A stretch of DNA of 64,000 nt, taken from positions 1-64,000 of the forward strand of contig NW_019775430.1 of the NCBI RefSeq assembly GCF_001039355.2, given 5' to 3'. The stretch is from Lingula anatina (Eukaryota > Brachiopoda > Lingulata > Lingulida > Lingulidae). Numbering within the stretch: position 1 is the stretch's first letter; every line of letters starts with the position of its first letter. The position numbers and the translations under genes were made by a program. The notes beneath the pieces are model-generated. The model had not been told where the DNA came from and made no database searches. It saw nothing but the letters and a program-made list of their open reading frames with translations. Below are positions 50,719 through 61,922 of this stretch, piece by piece.

Positions 50719-53391
50719 ATGCTTTCCCATATAAGAACAGATATTATTTGGCATTTTTCAAGATTTCAACTTACCATTTTTTCTTTTCTTTTTTTTTTTT
50801 TTTTATTTCCTAAATATTCTTATTTCCTAATGCAGCTATAAACTGATGCCACATTCAAAGGATTGATGCACAATGAATCAGTTTGCCATCTAAATCAGAC
50901 ATCATGGATCCTGAAAATAATCATAACATTTAAGTCATTTTAATATTTAAAAATATCATGAGTTGATGCATTTGAAGTATCCCAAAGTCACATTTTTATG
51001 GCTTAATATATCCTGAAAAGCCACTTTTCATTTTCAATTCAGACCTTTAAAATGATCATCTATAATCCAATAAAAATACTTATAAATTAGTATTTCCTTC
51101 TGAGAAGACATTTAGAACTAAAATATTCAATTAAAAATGGCATAAAACATTGAATACAAGTGTCGGGATGGAAAAGTTAAATTTGGCATGAATATCCAAG
51201 AAAGGATATCTTTAAATAACTTTTTTTCTATAAAACAGCTAGAAAACTTCATCTTGGACTTGGGCTAGCAATATTTCAATAAAAATATATGTTGATGCCA
51301 CACTAATAGGAATGATAATTTTACAGACAGTGCATATCAACAACATTATAGTTAAAATGACTTACAGTAAGCAAAATTCCACTGCTCAATCAATACAACA
51401 ATTATTACATCACCAGCATAGGAACCAATCAATAAAATCATGAATAGTCCTATACACAAACAGTATGTCGGAGACATTTAATGATTCATAGGCAATGTCA
51501 GTAACTTCAAGTAATAACTTTTTATTGTAAACCGTAATTCTCTATAATACATCATGTCAAGTCTAAAGAGGCAGAGTAAGCCTTGTTTACTATTCTGATT
51601 AAGAAGCCACATATTAAGAAGCTCATGAAGCCATTGTCTTGGTTAGATACTTAAGGGTGTAATTCTACACATATCGTCAGAATGTACCTGAGCAAGCGAC
51701 GAGTGATCATTAAATGATTGAAACTGGTTATTGTTGTCAGCGTTGGATTTCCTCATAGCGATTTACACGTAACTATTTTGACCACGAACCAGGAAGGTAA
51801 CATTAACGTGTTATCCAACCTAAAGTCTACATCAGTGTCCATATTTCGAGCCTGTTTCTAAATTTGATTCATAGCTAAATTTTGCGCGGTCCCGGACAAG
51901 TAGCAATATTTGCATAAAAATACAACTCACTGCAAATGATCTTATACTGGTAATGACTTGAACATTGAAGTTACATGACAATTTTGGTTGCGGTAGACAT
52001 AGTCAGCTTTATTTCTCCCTTCTACTGATCCAAAAAATCAATTTTTGTTTCTGTGTCTAAGAATTCTGTATTACATTTTTATTTAGCTCAGAATGTTTCA
52101 ACTTATAAAACAGTCAAGTGGGCTATAGGGTTACACCCCCAAACAACACGTGCTTTCATTCACCTCACAATTAACAATATTTTTACACGTACTGCAATAA
52201 TAATGTGCCCTTTGAAAAGTAAAAGCTGGGGAGGTCCCTCCTCCGACTACCGTAGAAAATATGTTTGGTAATCTTCTAGGGAGTAAATGGCTTCTATAAT
52301 TAACATTTGGCTAAATCAGGAGATAAACGTGTAAATAAGACAAAGCCTGTCATCAGTGATGATCAAAATAGCACTAGCGCCTAAGTAAGTACCCTGAGAA
52401 AGTTGTCATTTTTCACTTTCCTTTGGTGATGTTGTATGATTAGTGAAGTAATTTATTGTAAATTAGTGTATTTGCCCTCAGATTACTATGATTTAATCCA
52501 ACTGTGAGAAATTATTAATAAAATTATTATTTAATGGGACGTAATGCACATTGATAATTGAACTAAGCAATAAAACATCAAGTTGCATGTGTCTTACCTC
52601 ACTGTAAGTCGTGTATCATTGCAGTCCAACTAACAATCAAACGCACTGCTCTGTTTGTTATTATTACCGCTAGAGGTCACACGCTTTGGAGAGCGAGTCT
52701 GTGTTGTTGCTATGGAGATCACATGGTCCCACTCTCGCGAATTTTTCTATTTTTGATTTAAAAAGTTTTTTATTCTCAAGTGATTTCCTAATTTCATAAA
52801 GATAATATATATTTTGAGAAAGGATATTGTTAAGATTATGATTTAAAGAAAATGTGATTTTTAAGCAATCTACCGAAAGCCTCTAAGAATTTCAATATGG
52901 CGTCAAGTTGGCGAGATAAATTATTATGACTTAAAAAAAGTTCAGTTTCTTCACAAACGAGAGCTTGATCATTACATTTTACAGGTAAAATCTTTGTATA
53001 TCATGCAAAAATTAATTGTGTGGACAATGTCATTACACATGTAGATACTTAACCTAATTTAACCACCTGCTACTAATGGCTAGTGTTCATACACGGTGTA
53101 CTGAGCTCTACAGAGTTCAGAAAATAACTGGTACGGTGGTAGCACGAAAATTCTTATTTTGATATGTACTCTTTGTACTTTAGCATAAAATATATCGGAT
53201 AGAGATAACAATAACATGACTTTCAGCTAGCGCATCATCGCCGTTTCGGGAACTCGGAAACAGAAATATATTGCTTACCTGTAAATTGTTGAATGTTTAC
53301 TAGAAAAAAAATCTGTAGCACTAGACGTAATGTACTTGCTGACAGAAAAGTCACCACTTATTACAATACAGGTGTTTTTCATACTTTACAG
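50719..53391. other. Intergenic region and 5' leader of the zinc-finger gene
   Basis: No coding exon recognised. The right part should contain the promoter and first non-coding exon(s) of the zinc-finger gene. ACAG followed by GTAAAA near 52984 is a possible donor, and TTTACAG ending at 53391 a good acceptor for the exon that carries the start codon. The exact transcription start is not visible. Confidence 0.4.
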
Positions 53392-53399
53392 TCTGCCCC

Positions 53400-53465
53400 A
53401 TGACTAAGGGAAATGAACAACATGCACCAGCATCTTGCACGGAACAATGCAGTATGACTCCCTGA
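53400..53465 (+). promoter_or_regulatory. Upstream open reading frame in the zinc-finger gene leader
   Basis: If the exon begins at the acceptor ending at 53391, the first ATG is at 53400 and opens a 21-codon frame closing with TGA at 53463-53465, 50 bases before the main ATG. Such a frame would be expected to lower translation of the main protein. The exon boundary is inferred. Confidence 0.4.
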
Positions 53466-53515
53466 GCCCTTGCTAGTTCATCAAACACTCATGTGATTAG
53501 CAAGCAGTAGCAGAA

Positions 53516-54026
53516 ATGTCCACTCAAGCAATCCCTCACCTGGCCATGAATTTCACAGAGAACCATCAGGGGAGCAACATACTGGACAAAATGAGGGTCC
53601 AGAGGGATGCGCGACGGTTTTGCGACGTGGTCCTTCACGTTGAGGGGAAGAAATACATGGCGCACCGAAATGTCCTGGCAGCCTGCAGCCCATATTTTGA
53701 TTCCATGCTGAAGCCCAGCACCATCAGCAAAGAACAGGTGTTTCTCCCTTGTCAAAACCAGGCCATTTTTGAAGTGCTGTTGGATTACGTGTACACAGGA
53801 AAAGTGGTTGTGGATCAAGAGAATGTGTTTGAACTGGTGCAGCTGGCCAATCATTTGTTGATCGGGAGGTTGAAGGATCACTGCAGTGAGTACCTGGAGA
53901 GATACATGAACATTACTAACTGCTTGCAGATACAGGATGTAGCTGAGAAGTGTGGCATGCCTGCTCTGGAAAAGAGTGCAACGACTTTCATTAAGAGTAA
54001 TGTCAACTTGGTAGTCCTGCAGGAAG
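53516..54026 (+). CDS. Zinc-finger gene, coding exon 1 (BTB)
   Basis: Encodes residues 1-170 plus one base of the next codon: a short leader, the BTB domain, and the start of the BACK region. Ends CAGGAAG before GTAGGG. The long minus-strand frame over this exon is its shadow. Confidence 0.9.
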
Positions 54027-57000
54027 GTAGGGGGAAACTTGTGTGTTGCCATAGTTTGTTAAAAGTGATTTAAAAAAAAATAGAAATAATGGTGATTTAA
54101 AGATAAGTTCTTTCTCATCAGCATATTTTCAATGAAATAACATGATGCAATATGTATTTGATATAACTGTGATATAACTGTGTCACTTTTGGTAAAAAAA
54201 AATCATATCATAAATAACCTTATTAATTTGTTTTAATAAGGGATATTAAAAGTGATCATTTGGCCATTATGTGTTGTAAAAAAGCCACAGATTACTAGTA
54301 CAAAATTTATATACCTGTAGTAATTGTTATAAATTATAACTTTCAAGGTGTCCTACAAGTCCCACCTCCCAAGCTTGAAATGGTGCTGGCAGAACGGAAC
54401 TTCCTCCTCACCGAAGAGGTCAAGCTGGACCTGATCATGAGGTGGACAGAAGTGGACGTTCCTGGCCGCCACAAACACCTGTACGGCATGCTGGCCTGGA
54501 TCCAGTGGGATCGCATCGACGTCAACATGATATTTCACACCATGGAGAACAACCAGATGCTGAAGGCCGATGAGCGGTGCATGTACGCCTTTTTACTGAC
54601 CCTTTTGGAGCACAGTCTCCTCATGCCTAATTACATGGAGTATTTCACTCAACTCAAGGACCAGGTGCAAAGAGCCGAGGCGGAAGCCAATGCTAAGGTT
54701 CTTTGTAGTAACAAGGAGGATGAGGCACAAGATCCTATGGTGAGCGATAAGGAGGAGAATTCATTGGAGAATGTGGTAGGTGAGAAAACTGAGGAAACCA
54801 GCGCAATTGGGGACCTCTCCAACACATCTTGTAGCACAGAAATGGCTGGAGAGGCACAAAATGGTGATAGTGTGGAGCTTCAGACAAGAAAAAGGGGGAG
54901 AAAGACAGATAGGCCTTTAAAAGTAGTGAAGAGAGCAGCCAGAGAAAGGAGAGCAAAAGTGCCAAATACAGCCAAGACGGCAAAGCTCGGCAAATGTGAA
55001 CAAGGTGATAAGTGCAATAGTACAGTTGAAAATAATGCTAGGATCGAGGATGAGAAAACAGGGAGTGAGGGAAAGACAGTTGCTAGCACAGGTGAAGCAA
55101 AGGTAAAAGAGGACATCTCAAAAGATCTGGATCTCATGGCGGATGATGATCTTTTCAAAACTGGTGCAATGAGTAGTGATGAAGATGAAGATGAAGTTGA
55201 TGATGGTGAATATGATGATGATGATGATGATGATGATGAAGACTATGAGTATGTTGATGTTCAGAAGACAAAGCCTCTGAGGAAACGAGGACGGCCAAAA
55301 GGTAAAAGAGACGCCAAAAAAAGGAAACAAAAGTTTGTGCAGAAAGCAACGTATAGCTGTACTGAGTGTGCCTATCACTGCAGTACAGAGTACAGACTGG
55401 AGAAACATGTTGCTAAGGCACACTCTGATGACACAACTTACACGTGTAACATTTGTAATGGCTTTGAAAGTAAGTGGATCCGTGAGTACACACGGCACAT
55501 GAAACAACATTTTGGCCACCCGCCGTACCCGTGTGATTTCACAGGCTGTGAGTACAAGGCGGACCGTATGCAGCTGTTGCTGTACCATCGCATGAAGCAC
55601 ACAGATGACAGACCATTTGAGTGTCCTGTCTGTAGCTTTAAATTCAGGTCCAAACACAATCTGAAGACACATCTTAAGATACACTCTGGTGAGTGAAAGT
55701 AGAAGGTGTTATTGATATAAAATTCAATATTAACATTTGCATTCAGTCATTTAAGACAAACTAGCAGTGGTTTCAATTTTTTTTTTTTTAGCTAGTGAAA
55801 TTTTAGTACAACACTGTTATTGTCCAAAATGATTTATTACATAACTAGTAAAAGATTATTTGTCTATAAAGATGGGTTGCACTTGGTTTGTTGGAAATTT
55901 TTAGAATATCTATCCGCAACTTTCTTAGACAAGTGGAAGGTTTGTAGATTCAGTGGGGATATTCCCATTTATTCTGTATTCTAGTAAGCCAAGATTTTAG
56001 TCAAAAAGTTAGGATACACTTTCAGTCTAAAGTCTTTTTGTTTCATAGATTGAGAGCCCATTGCGTTTTTGGTAATAGAGATGATGCATTTTCCTCCAGG
56101 TGAGCGACCATGGCAGTGCCAAACGTGTGGGCGTTGTTTTGCCACCAAGAACACCATGCAGCAACACACAGTGATCCATGGTGACCTCCGACCCTACCTC
56201 TGTGATCTCTGCGGCTTCTCTACCAAATATCAGTCTCACCTCATTGCGCATAAGAGGATACATACAGGTACAGGTAGTAAATGGATCTCAACCAAATATC
56301 AGTCTCTTCTCATTGCACATAAGAGAATACACAATAATAACAATTGTTATGAGAATAGTGTCTTCAGACAACAGCTGAACTCTTTGTTATATATGCTGTT
56401 CTATTAGAAGGAATGTTCTCATAATTTGACGGAATAATATGTCTGATGAAATCCTTTGCTGTTATTTAGTGTAAGTCAATAATAATAGGTTATGTAGATA
56501 TATTGTACTGGTTACTTTCATTCTTTACGGGTATCATCTTTACATCTATCACATTTGAAATGATTTTGTTTGTGTTTTTACAATGATATAGTTGCCAATT
56601 CTTCTCACGGCTGTCCTTAGTTGGTTGCAAAAATTGTTTTAATGTGCCAATGATGAACATTTTCCCTTTGCTCTTGAAACTCCATGAGAGCTAAAGATTA
56701 GTCTTTCTGAGGCATAGGATTCTTGAACTTTTGAAAACTTATAGTAATTAATCAAATTAATTGATTCTTGTCCTTTCCACGAAATTCTTATTTATAACAA
56801 AATGATATATTGAAATGAATGATGAAGTTCTATAACTCTGAAAATAGCTCAAGATTTCAGATAACATTGAAACAATTTCTGCCATTTTAGGTGATGTCTT
56901 TAGATGCACATACCCAACATGTAAGTACTTCACTCCCAAAAAGAGCCAGCTAAAGGCTCATCTACGCATTCACCAGGCCAGTAGAGAGCACACATGCAAA

Positions 57001-57663
57001 GTTTGCGGCCGCGCCTTCGTTGAGAAAAGTCACTTGGTGCGCCATGAGCGAATCCATCTAGAGGATAAACCTTTCAAATGTGTTGAGTGTGATTATGCCA
57101 GTTCAAGAAGAGACAAACTCAAGGAACATACTGAGAAACATCATGGAATTTATGCCACTGCAAAAACTCCTTACAAGCCTCGCAAAGGACGTTCGTCCAA
57201 GTTGCAGCAGGAACTGCAGCCTAGTCAGATACTACAGTATAACAACTATACACTCAGTGAAGTGGCTGGGGATGGGGGTCAGGGGTACATACCCCAAGCA
57301 GACATGAATCCTTCCCAAGGGTCCACGCATGCGCAGGTTCAGGCAACAAACCACGGCCTGCAGTTTCCTCCTGTCTCGTTATCGCAGGAAGACCAGGGTG
57401 TGCTGTCTGCAGGGGGAATAGTACAATCTATGCATGTGACAACGCAACTTCCTCCTCCTCCTCCTCCTCCTCAACAACAACAACATGTACAACAACAACA
57501 ACAGCAGCAGCAGCAGCATCATCATCAGGGCCAGCAGCAGCATTTACAAGGGGAGATGGGGGTTAGGGCTCCTGTGATGCCATCTACCCAACAACACTGC
57601 CCACCTTCTTTCCCCCAGGAGTGCTATGGAGGTTTAGGTGCATTCATTGCTCTCCTGAATTAA
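53516..57663 (+). CDS. BTB-BACK-AT-hook-C2H2 zinc-finger protein, four coding exons
   Basis: Joined exons 53516-54026, 54348-55688, 56100-56267 and 56891-57663 give about 930 residues; all introns are phase 1. An in-frame TAG five codons before the ATG supports the start. Order of parts: BTB fold at about 28-135 ([20 protein letters not shown], with Asp37 and His50); BACK-like helical region at about 140-275; AT-hook-like RKRGRK near 350 and canonical KRGRPKGK near 484; acidic Asp/Glu run at 446-476; nine C2H2 fingers at about 506-760, the fifth joined by a TGERP linker; Pro then Gln/His-rich tail at about 845-900. This is the architecture of a nuclear sequence-specific transcription factor: BTB for dimerisation and corepressor contact, fingers and AT-hooks for DNA. 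I cannot name an orthologue. It converges with the FASTK-like gene on the other strand. Confidence 0.9.
54348..55688 (+). CDS. Zinc-finger gene, coding exon 2 (BACK, AT-hooks, fingers 1-4)
   Basis: Begins after TTTCAAG and joins in frame to give [12 protein letters not shown]. It carries the rest of the BACK-like region, a charged linker with two AT-hook-like motifs, an Asp/Glu-rich run partly encoded by a GAT repeat (about 55168-55245), and fingers 1-4. Finger 3 has the wider CDFTGC spacing between its cysteines. Ends in ACTCTG before GTGAGT. Confidence 0.92.
56100..56267 (+). CDS. Zinc-finger gene, coding exon 3 (fingers 5-6)
   Basis: Begins after TTTTCCTCCAG and encodes the linker and two fingers ([10 protein letters not shown]...H and [10 protein letters not shown]...H). 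Two donors six bases apart, GTACAG at 56268 and GTAGTA at 56274, would both keep the frame; the second adds Thr-Gly to the linker. A partial in-frame copy of the finger 6 coding end lies in the intron just downstream (56291-56333). Confidence 0.82.
56291..56333 (+). pseudogene. Partial duplicate of the finger 6 coding end within intron 3
   Basis: ACCAAATATCAGTCTC and CATTGC.CATAAGAG.ATACA at 56222-56263 recur 69 bases downstream at 56291-56333. 69 is a multiple of three, so the copy is in the same frame as the exon and reads [14 protein letters not shown]. It lacks cysteines and its own clear donor, so it is probably a non-functional intronic duplicate, unless the exon is sometimes extended. 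Confidence 0.7.
56891..57663 (+). CDS. Zinc-finger gene, coding exon 4 (fingers 7-9, Pro/Gln tail, stop)
   Basis: Begins after CCATTTTAG and encodes fingers 7-9 (FRCTYPTC..., [10 protein letters not shown]..., [10 protein letters not shown]...) and a low-complexity tail with seven prolines and runs of glutamine and histidine (57451-57545). It ends at TAA 57661-57663. The tail is a likely activation or interaction segment, by composition only. An alternative further exon cannot be excluded. Confidence 0.88.
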
Positions 57664-60600
57664 TTTAGTTAACAGGGTTAATCTGTTCATCAGGGGCGGA
57701 TTGAGGCCTTCTTCTGGGTCTTCCAGAAGACGGTCAGATTTTCAAGTTTACATTGACGGGTATCTATTTTTTTCTGTCAGAAGATGGTCAAAAATGGAGG
57801 ATGGATCAACAAAAATAATTTTGAAGACTGTCAGAAAATATCTCTGGATCCGCTCCTGTTCATGGTGTGTTCATGAAGGAATTTGCTAAGAGCAGTTTTA
57901 AGATGAATGTCTTTGTAACTGGATGACCAAATTTTTGTAACCTGATGTTATTAAATGCATTTTAGGATTCAGTAGGGATCTGTTGGTGCACGTAGAGGGG
58001 TGGGAGTACCTGCATTAGTTTAAGTTCTTTTTAAAAGACACATAGATGATGTGCTGTATCATTTGTTATAAATTTTATTAATTTTTATGTATTTTTTGGC
58101 TTTTTTTTTTTCTTGGAGATCTTTCCACTTCCTTTTTACGTTAACGGTGGTCTGGCGATACCAGACAAGGTCTCTGAATATCTGCTGACCAATTAGTGCA
58201 ATATGATTTTCTGTAGCTGCCTTCTCATTTACTTTGTGTAAAGGTGCATGGCACCAAATTTTTCATTTTGTACCTCAGAGCTAGCTGAGTAGGAACCTTC
58301 TCTTTACCTGTTAACTTTATAGTCTAAATTCTCAACCGAGTTGACACTTTTCACGGCCAGCACAAGTTTTCTGTACCACACAAGTCAGAGAGATTGATAA
58401 CTGAATGTAGCCATCACATAAGAGATCCCGCATGTGGCTTCTTTACCAGATTAACTTTGGTTAATATGTAAGAGCTTGTGAAAGTTAACCCCTGTAAAAT
58501 AATTACGTTGGTGTAATTAGCACCACTTGAATGGGTACGGTACAGAAAACTACCACTCATTGTTAAATGCACGGGTCAGACACTGTTCATCACTAAACAA
58601 ATTCTTGCACTTGACTATCATGCATAAAAACGTTAACATATTTTTATTCCCAGTTTTAAAGCCTGATGCTGAGGTAGAAGCTTTTATTTTTGTTAAATAT
58701 GCAGAACTCTCACATATTGTGACACTCCATTCAAATGGAAGGTGAAAGATTAATTTTAAGCTATTTTATCAATACAAACCATTTTGTGGTTTTGCAGAAC
58801 ATACATATTTGATAGTAATATTTTTGTCTGCAGTTTATTTTACGTGCTTACATAATCTAGTCATGAAATATTCTACTTTGTGCTCTTAGTATTTTGTATT
58901 TTTAATATAATCTAAAAGATTGTCTATAACTTGTATTTAAATGTTAGTGTTAATTAAAACATATAAGCTAGATTGGTCTGTCTGGGCAGTTGATGACATT
59001 GAATAGTATGGATTATGGGCAGTGAGGCATTATACCCAAGTAAAATGTGTCATCCCACAATAGGTTTGTCTGGTGCATTAACAAGAGTGAAAAGCAGCAA
59101 ATTTTGAGTTTGTTCAGCAAAGACGTAAAGGTTAGAAATGAATCTAGAAATAACTGTTATAGTGAAGGAAGTAAAAGTAATGGGATCTGTGAGAATTTTT
59201 TTGTTTGTTTGTTTTTTATGTTTGTGGTCATGCAAATAGCCTGTTCCAAAGTTGTCATTGAAATTATACTCTTTATAGTTATCAGATTTCTCAAATTTGT
59301 TATGAACTTCAAAAGTCTATTTTGATGCCCATTTTGAAAATGATTTGGGACACAAGTTTCATGTTCATTGGCAGTTTTCCATAGAGTGCTCATTAGAGGC
59401 GTACCCATTTTTAACAGAATGCTCTGGTTCAATTCAATATTAAGCAATTTTATCTCCTCCAGTTTCAGAAACTACTGGAAACTGACTTCTGTTTTAGCAC
59501 GCCTCTGATGTACACTGGAGGCATACCAACCCAGGCAGAACAATACTGGTCAAATTGGAAAATGATTTGAAAGGGCATGGATTTTTCTTGCTGCATCTGC
59601 GGCATGAAATTATTTGTGCCAAAACGGCAGAGCAGTTAAAGATGTGTGTGTCTGACGTACATAATCTTTTTGACTGGAGGATGGTTTCCAGTACTCTCCA
59701 GTGGTACCTTTTATTATTCTGTCGTGTAATTGCTGGATACATGAGGAGGACAATGTTGCATTTGTTCCAGAATGTAATTGTTAAAATCATATTGAAATAT
59801 TTATGTACTGTATTTGATTTCCTCAAAATTATCTATGAAGAAGAAATTTAGATGGCAGTGTTTCACAAGAGCACTGAAAAAAGTATAAAATTGAGATATA
59901 TGAAAAAGAAATGAAATGCAAACACTGGCACTTGGTTTGTTTTATAACAGGAGGCGTCATCAAGATTAGCTATAAGTAAAAATTCCTATTGAATTAGATT
60001 TTGTTTTTGAATTTTATTTGACATATAAAATTAAATGTACATAATTTTTTCTCATAGAAGAAATGTAGCCTTTTTACTAAGTTTGTGCAAAATCTTGTAC
60101 GTCATGCCTTCAGCATATTAACCCCTGTGGAATATGCTGACAGCATGTAAAATAACGTCACAAAATACTAGACTTATTTAGGCTTGCTTGGCCTTAAGCC
60201 TTTAAGTTTCAACAACAATAATAATAATAATAAATCAAAATTAAAACAAAAGGTAACGGCATACAAATTGACTTTGTAAAAACCACTTGATCTGTTAACA
60301 ATCGATCTAGTGCAAATATCTTCAACATCTTTATAACACACCATGTTATTATACTGCCTCTAACTGGTGTCCTGCCAAAGAGCAATAGAATCTAGTCCAT
60401 CCTTATTTGTGTAATAAGCTAACCTATATAATGTGTCTACTGAATATCTTTCAACACCCTTGCTACAAAAATAACATGACATCATAAGTTCATTTGAACA
60501 TCCGTTGCATATAATATACAATGGAATCCATTTTAAGGCATGCCTGAAGATCTTCTTTCAATTCATTGTCATTTTTGTAATCAGATCTTCGTCACAATTG

Positions 60601-61701
60601 CACTGATTAACATCGCCAATTGTTCTGTCACCACTTAACCAATATGAAACCACTGACAGTCCAAACTTGCACTAAAAATTAATTTTCAAGTCCAAATTTA
60701 TATTATTCTAAAAGGAAGCATAATTTGGACGCTTTCAACAAGTGAATATTATATATTCAATACAGGTATTGCCTTGGAGGCTGTATCCCTTTGTGCCCCC
60801 CCCCCTCCCCCGTTGCTCCCCTGCCTTCATGCTACCCGTCATCCTTGCTACGCCGCACCATTACTCCTCTACATTCTTACTCCCATAGAGCAAATGTGAC
60901 ATAAAAAAATTCTCTAATACAAAAAGTTAGAGAAAATACTGGGAACCAAAAGGTAATTATATTTTTAATCCTCATTCAAAAATGATGAGGGGAGAGAAGG
61001 GCGCATGGGCATATGAATGTACGGTTATGAAAAGCAAACTCATCCTTGAACTGAGGACAATTTCTGTTGGAAGAACTAGAAGTAAGTGTGGTAATTTTTG
61101 TCTATGGCAAAAGGCAGAGACCTAAATTTGGTCAACATGACATAAAATCTGCAATAACATAGACAATTTCCAAACATTTTTCAAAGCTTTTTGAGTAAAG
61201 AAATAAATGCTAGACTTACAAAGCCTGGTCATCTCAAGATTTGTGCCAAGCCAACCATACTTATTAAAATTATCACTGACCAAAAAGCTTAATAAATTTA
61301 CCTACATTAATATTTGAGTCAATAAATAAAGAAAAAAGCTTTAATGGAGCAGAACTACTTGTTTGACAATAGAATTCTTTACGAGTTATGCAAAGATTGG
61401 AGTTGAGCAATGTTCACAGAAGTTTCAGATTATACAACAGAATGATACCGTAATGCCTGGATCTTTTTAATGGGGAAAAAAAGATCAATCTTTCAGATAA
61501 ATAATTTTGAAATGATTAAAAATTAAAATTCTACTTGTCTTGGTATTTTACTGTATAGAATAGAACCACTGGGTAGCATGCTTTTCAATTTTGTTGCTAT
61601 CATTCAATATAGGGAATGTTGTAATTTCAAGAATTTTGTGACTTAAAAAAAAATTGTGAAAATCCATTTTCCCCATTGAAGAGATCCAGTCCTAACCCCA
61701 T
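57664..61701. other. 3' region between two convergent genes
   Basis: This holds the 3' untranslated part of the zinc-finger gene (plus) and probably of the FASTK-like gene (minus). A MITE lies 27 bases after the zinc-finger stop. Candidate plus-strand AATAAA is at 60229, within an AAT repeat. No coding exon recognised; short open frames have no motif. Confidence 0.45.
57691..57858. mobile_element. MITE of 168 bp in the zinc-finger gene 3' UTR
   Basis: Ends CAGGGGCGGATTGAG and CTGGATCCGCTCCTG are inverted copies (13 of 15 match), flanked by direct repeats TTCAT at 57686-57690 and 57859-57863. Size, ends and 5-bp target duplication match the elements at 25617 and 48973. Its position just after the stop codon means it is probably transcribed in the mRNA, where it could fold. 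Confidence 0.88.
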
Positions 61702-61889
61702 TTACACAGCTCCCAGGCATGCTGTGCCTGCTCTGACTGTAACTCCAGTTACACAGCACCCAGGCATGCTGTGCCTGCTCTGACTGTAACTCCAGTTACA
61801 CAGCGCCCAGGCATGCTGTGCCTGCTCTGACTGTAACTCCAGTTACACAGCACCCAGACATGCAGTGCCTGCTCTGAGTGCCTACTCTG
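61702..61889. repeat. 47-bp minisatellite, four units
   Basis: TTACACAGC starts at 61702, 61749, 61796 and 61843, exactly 47 bases apart. Each unit contains the near-palindrome GGCATGCTGTGCC and the phrase GCTCTGACTGTAACTCCAG; the fourth unit is variant. It lies 34 bases beyond the FASTK-like stop, in its probable 3' UTR. Confidence 0.95.
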
Positions 61890-61922
61890 ACTATCCGACT
61901 TGTGTGGGTCTTATCTTCTACC

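Noticed and set aside
52700-52725. RFX-type X-box resemblance (GTTGCTATGGAGAT)
   Set aside because: Only the first half-site fits the consensus; the second half is poor.
53489-54052. 187-codon open frame on the minus strand
   Set aside because: It lies exactly opposite the BTB exon, has no domain, and the plus strand has a clear domain and splice sites.
55118-55684. 188-codon open frame on the minus strand
   Set aside because: Antisense shadow of the acidic run and zinc fingers; the Ile run comes from the GAT repeat.
57701-57889. 62-codon frame after the zinc-finger gene
   Set aside because: Falls almost wholly inside the MITE at 57691-57858.
59394-59508. Possible small inverted-repeat element (TAGAGGCGTACC and AGCACGCCTCTG)
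   Set aside because: Ends match over only about 10 bases and no target duplication is clear, so it is not listed as an element.
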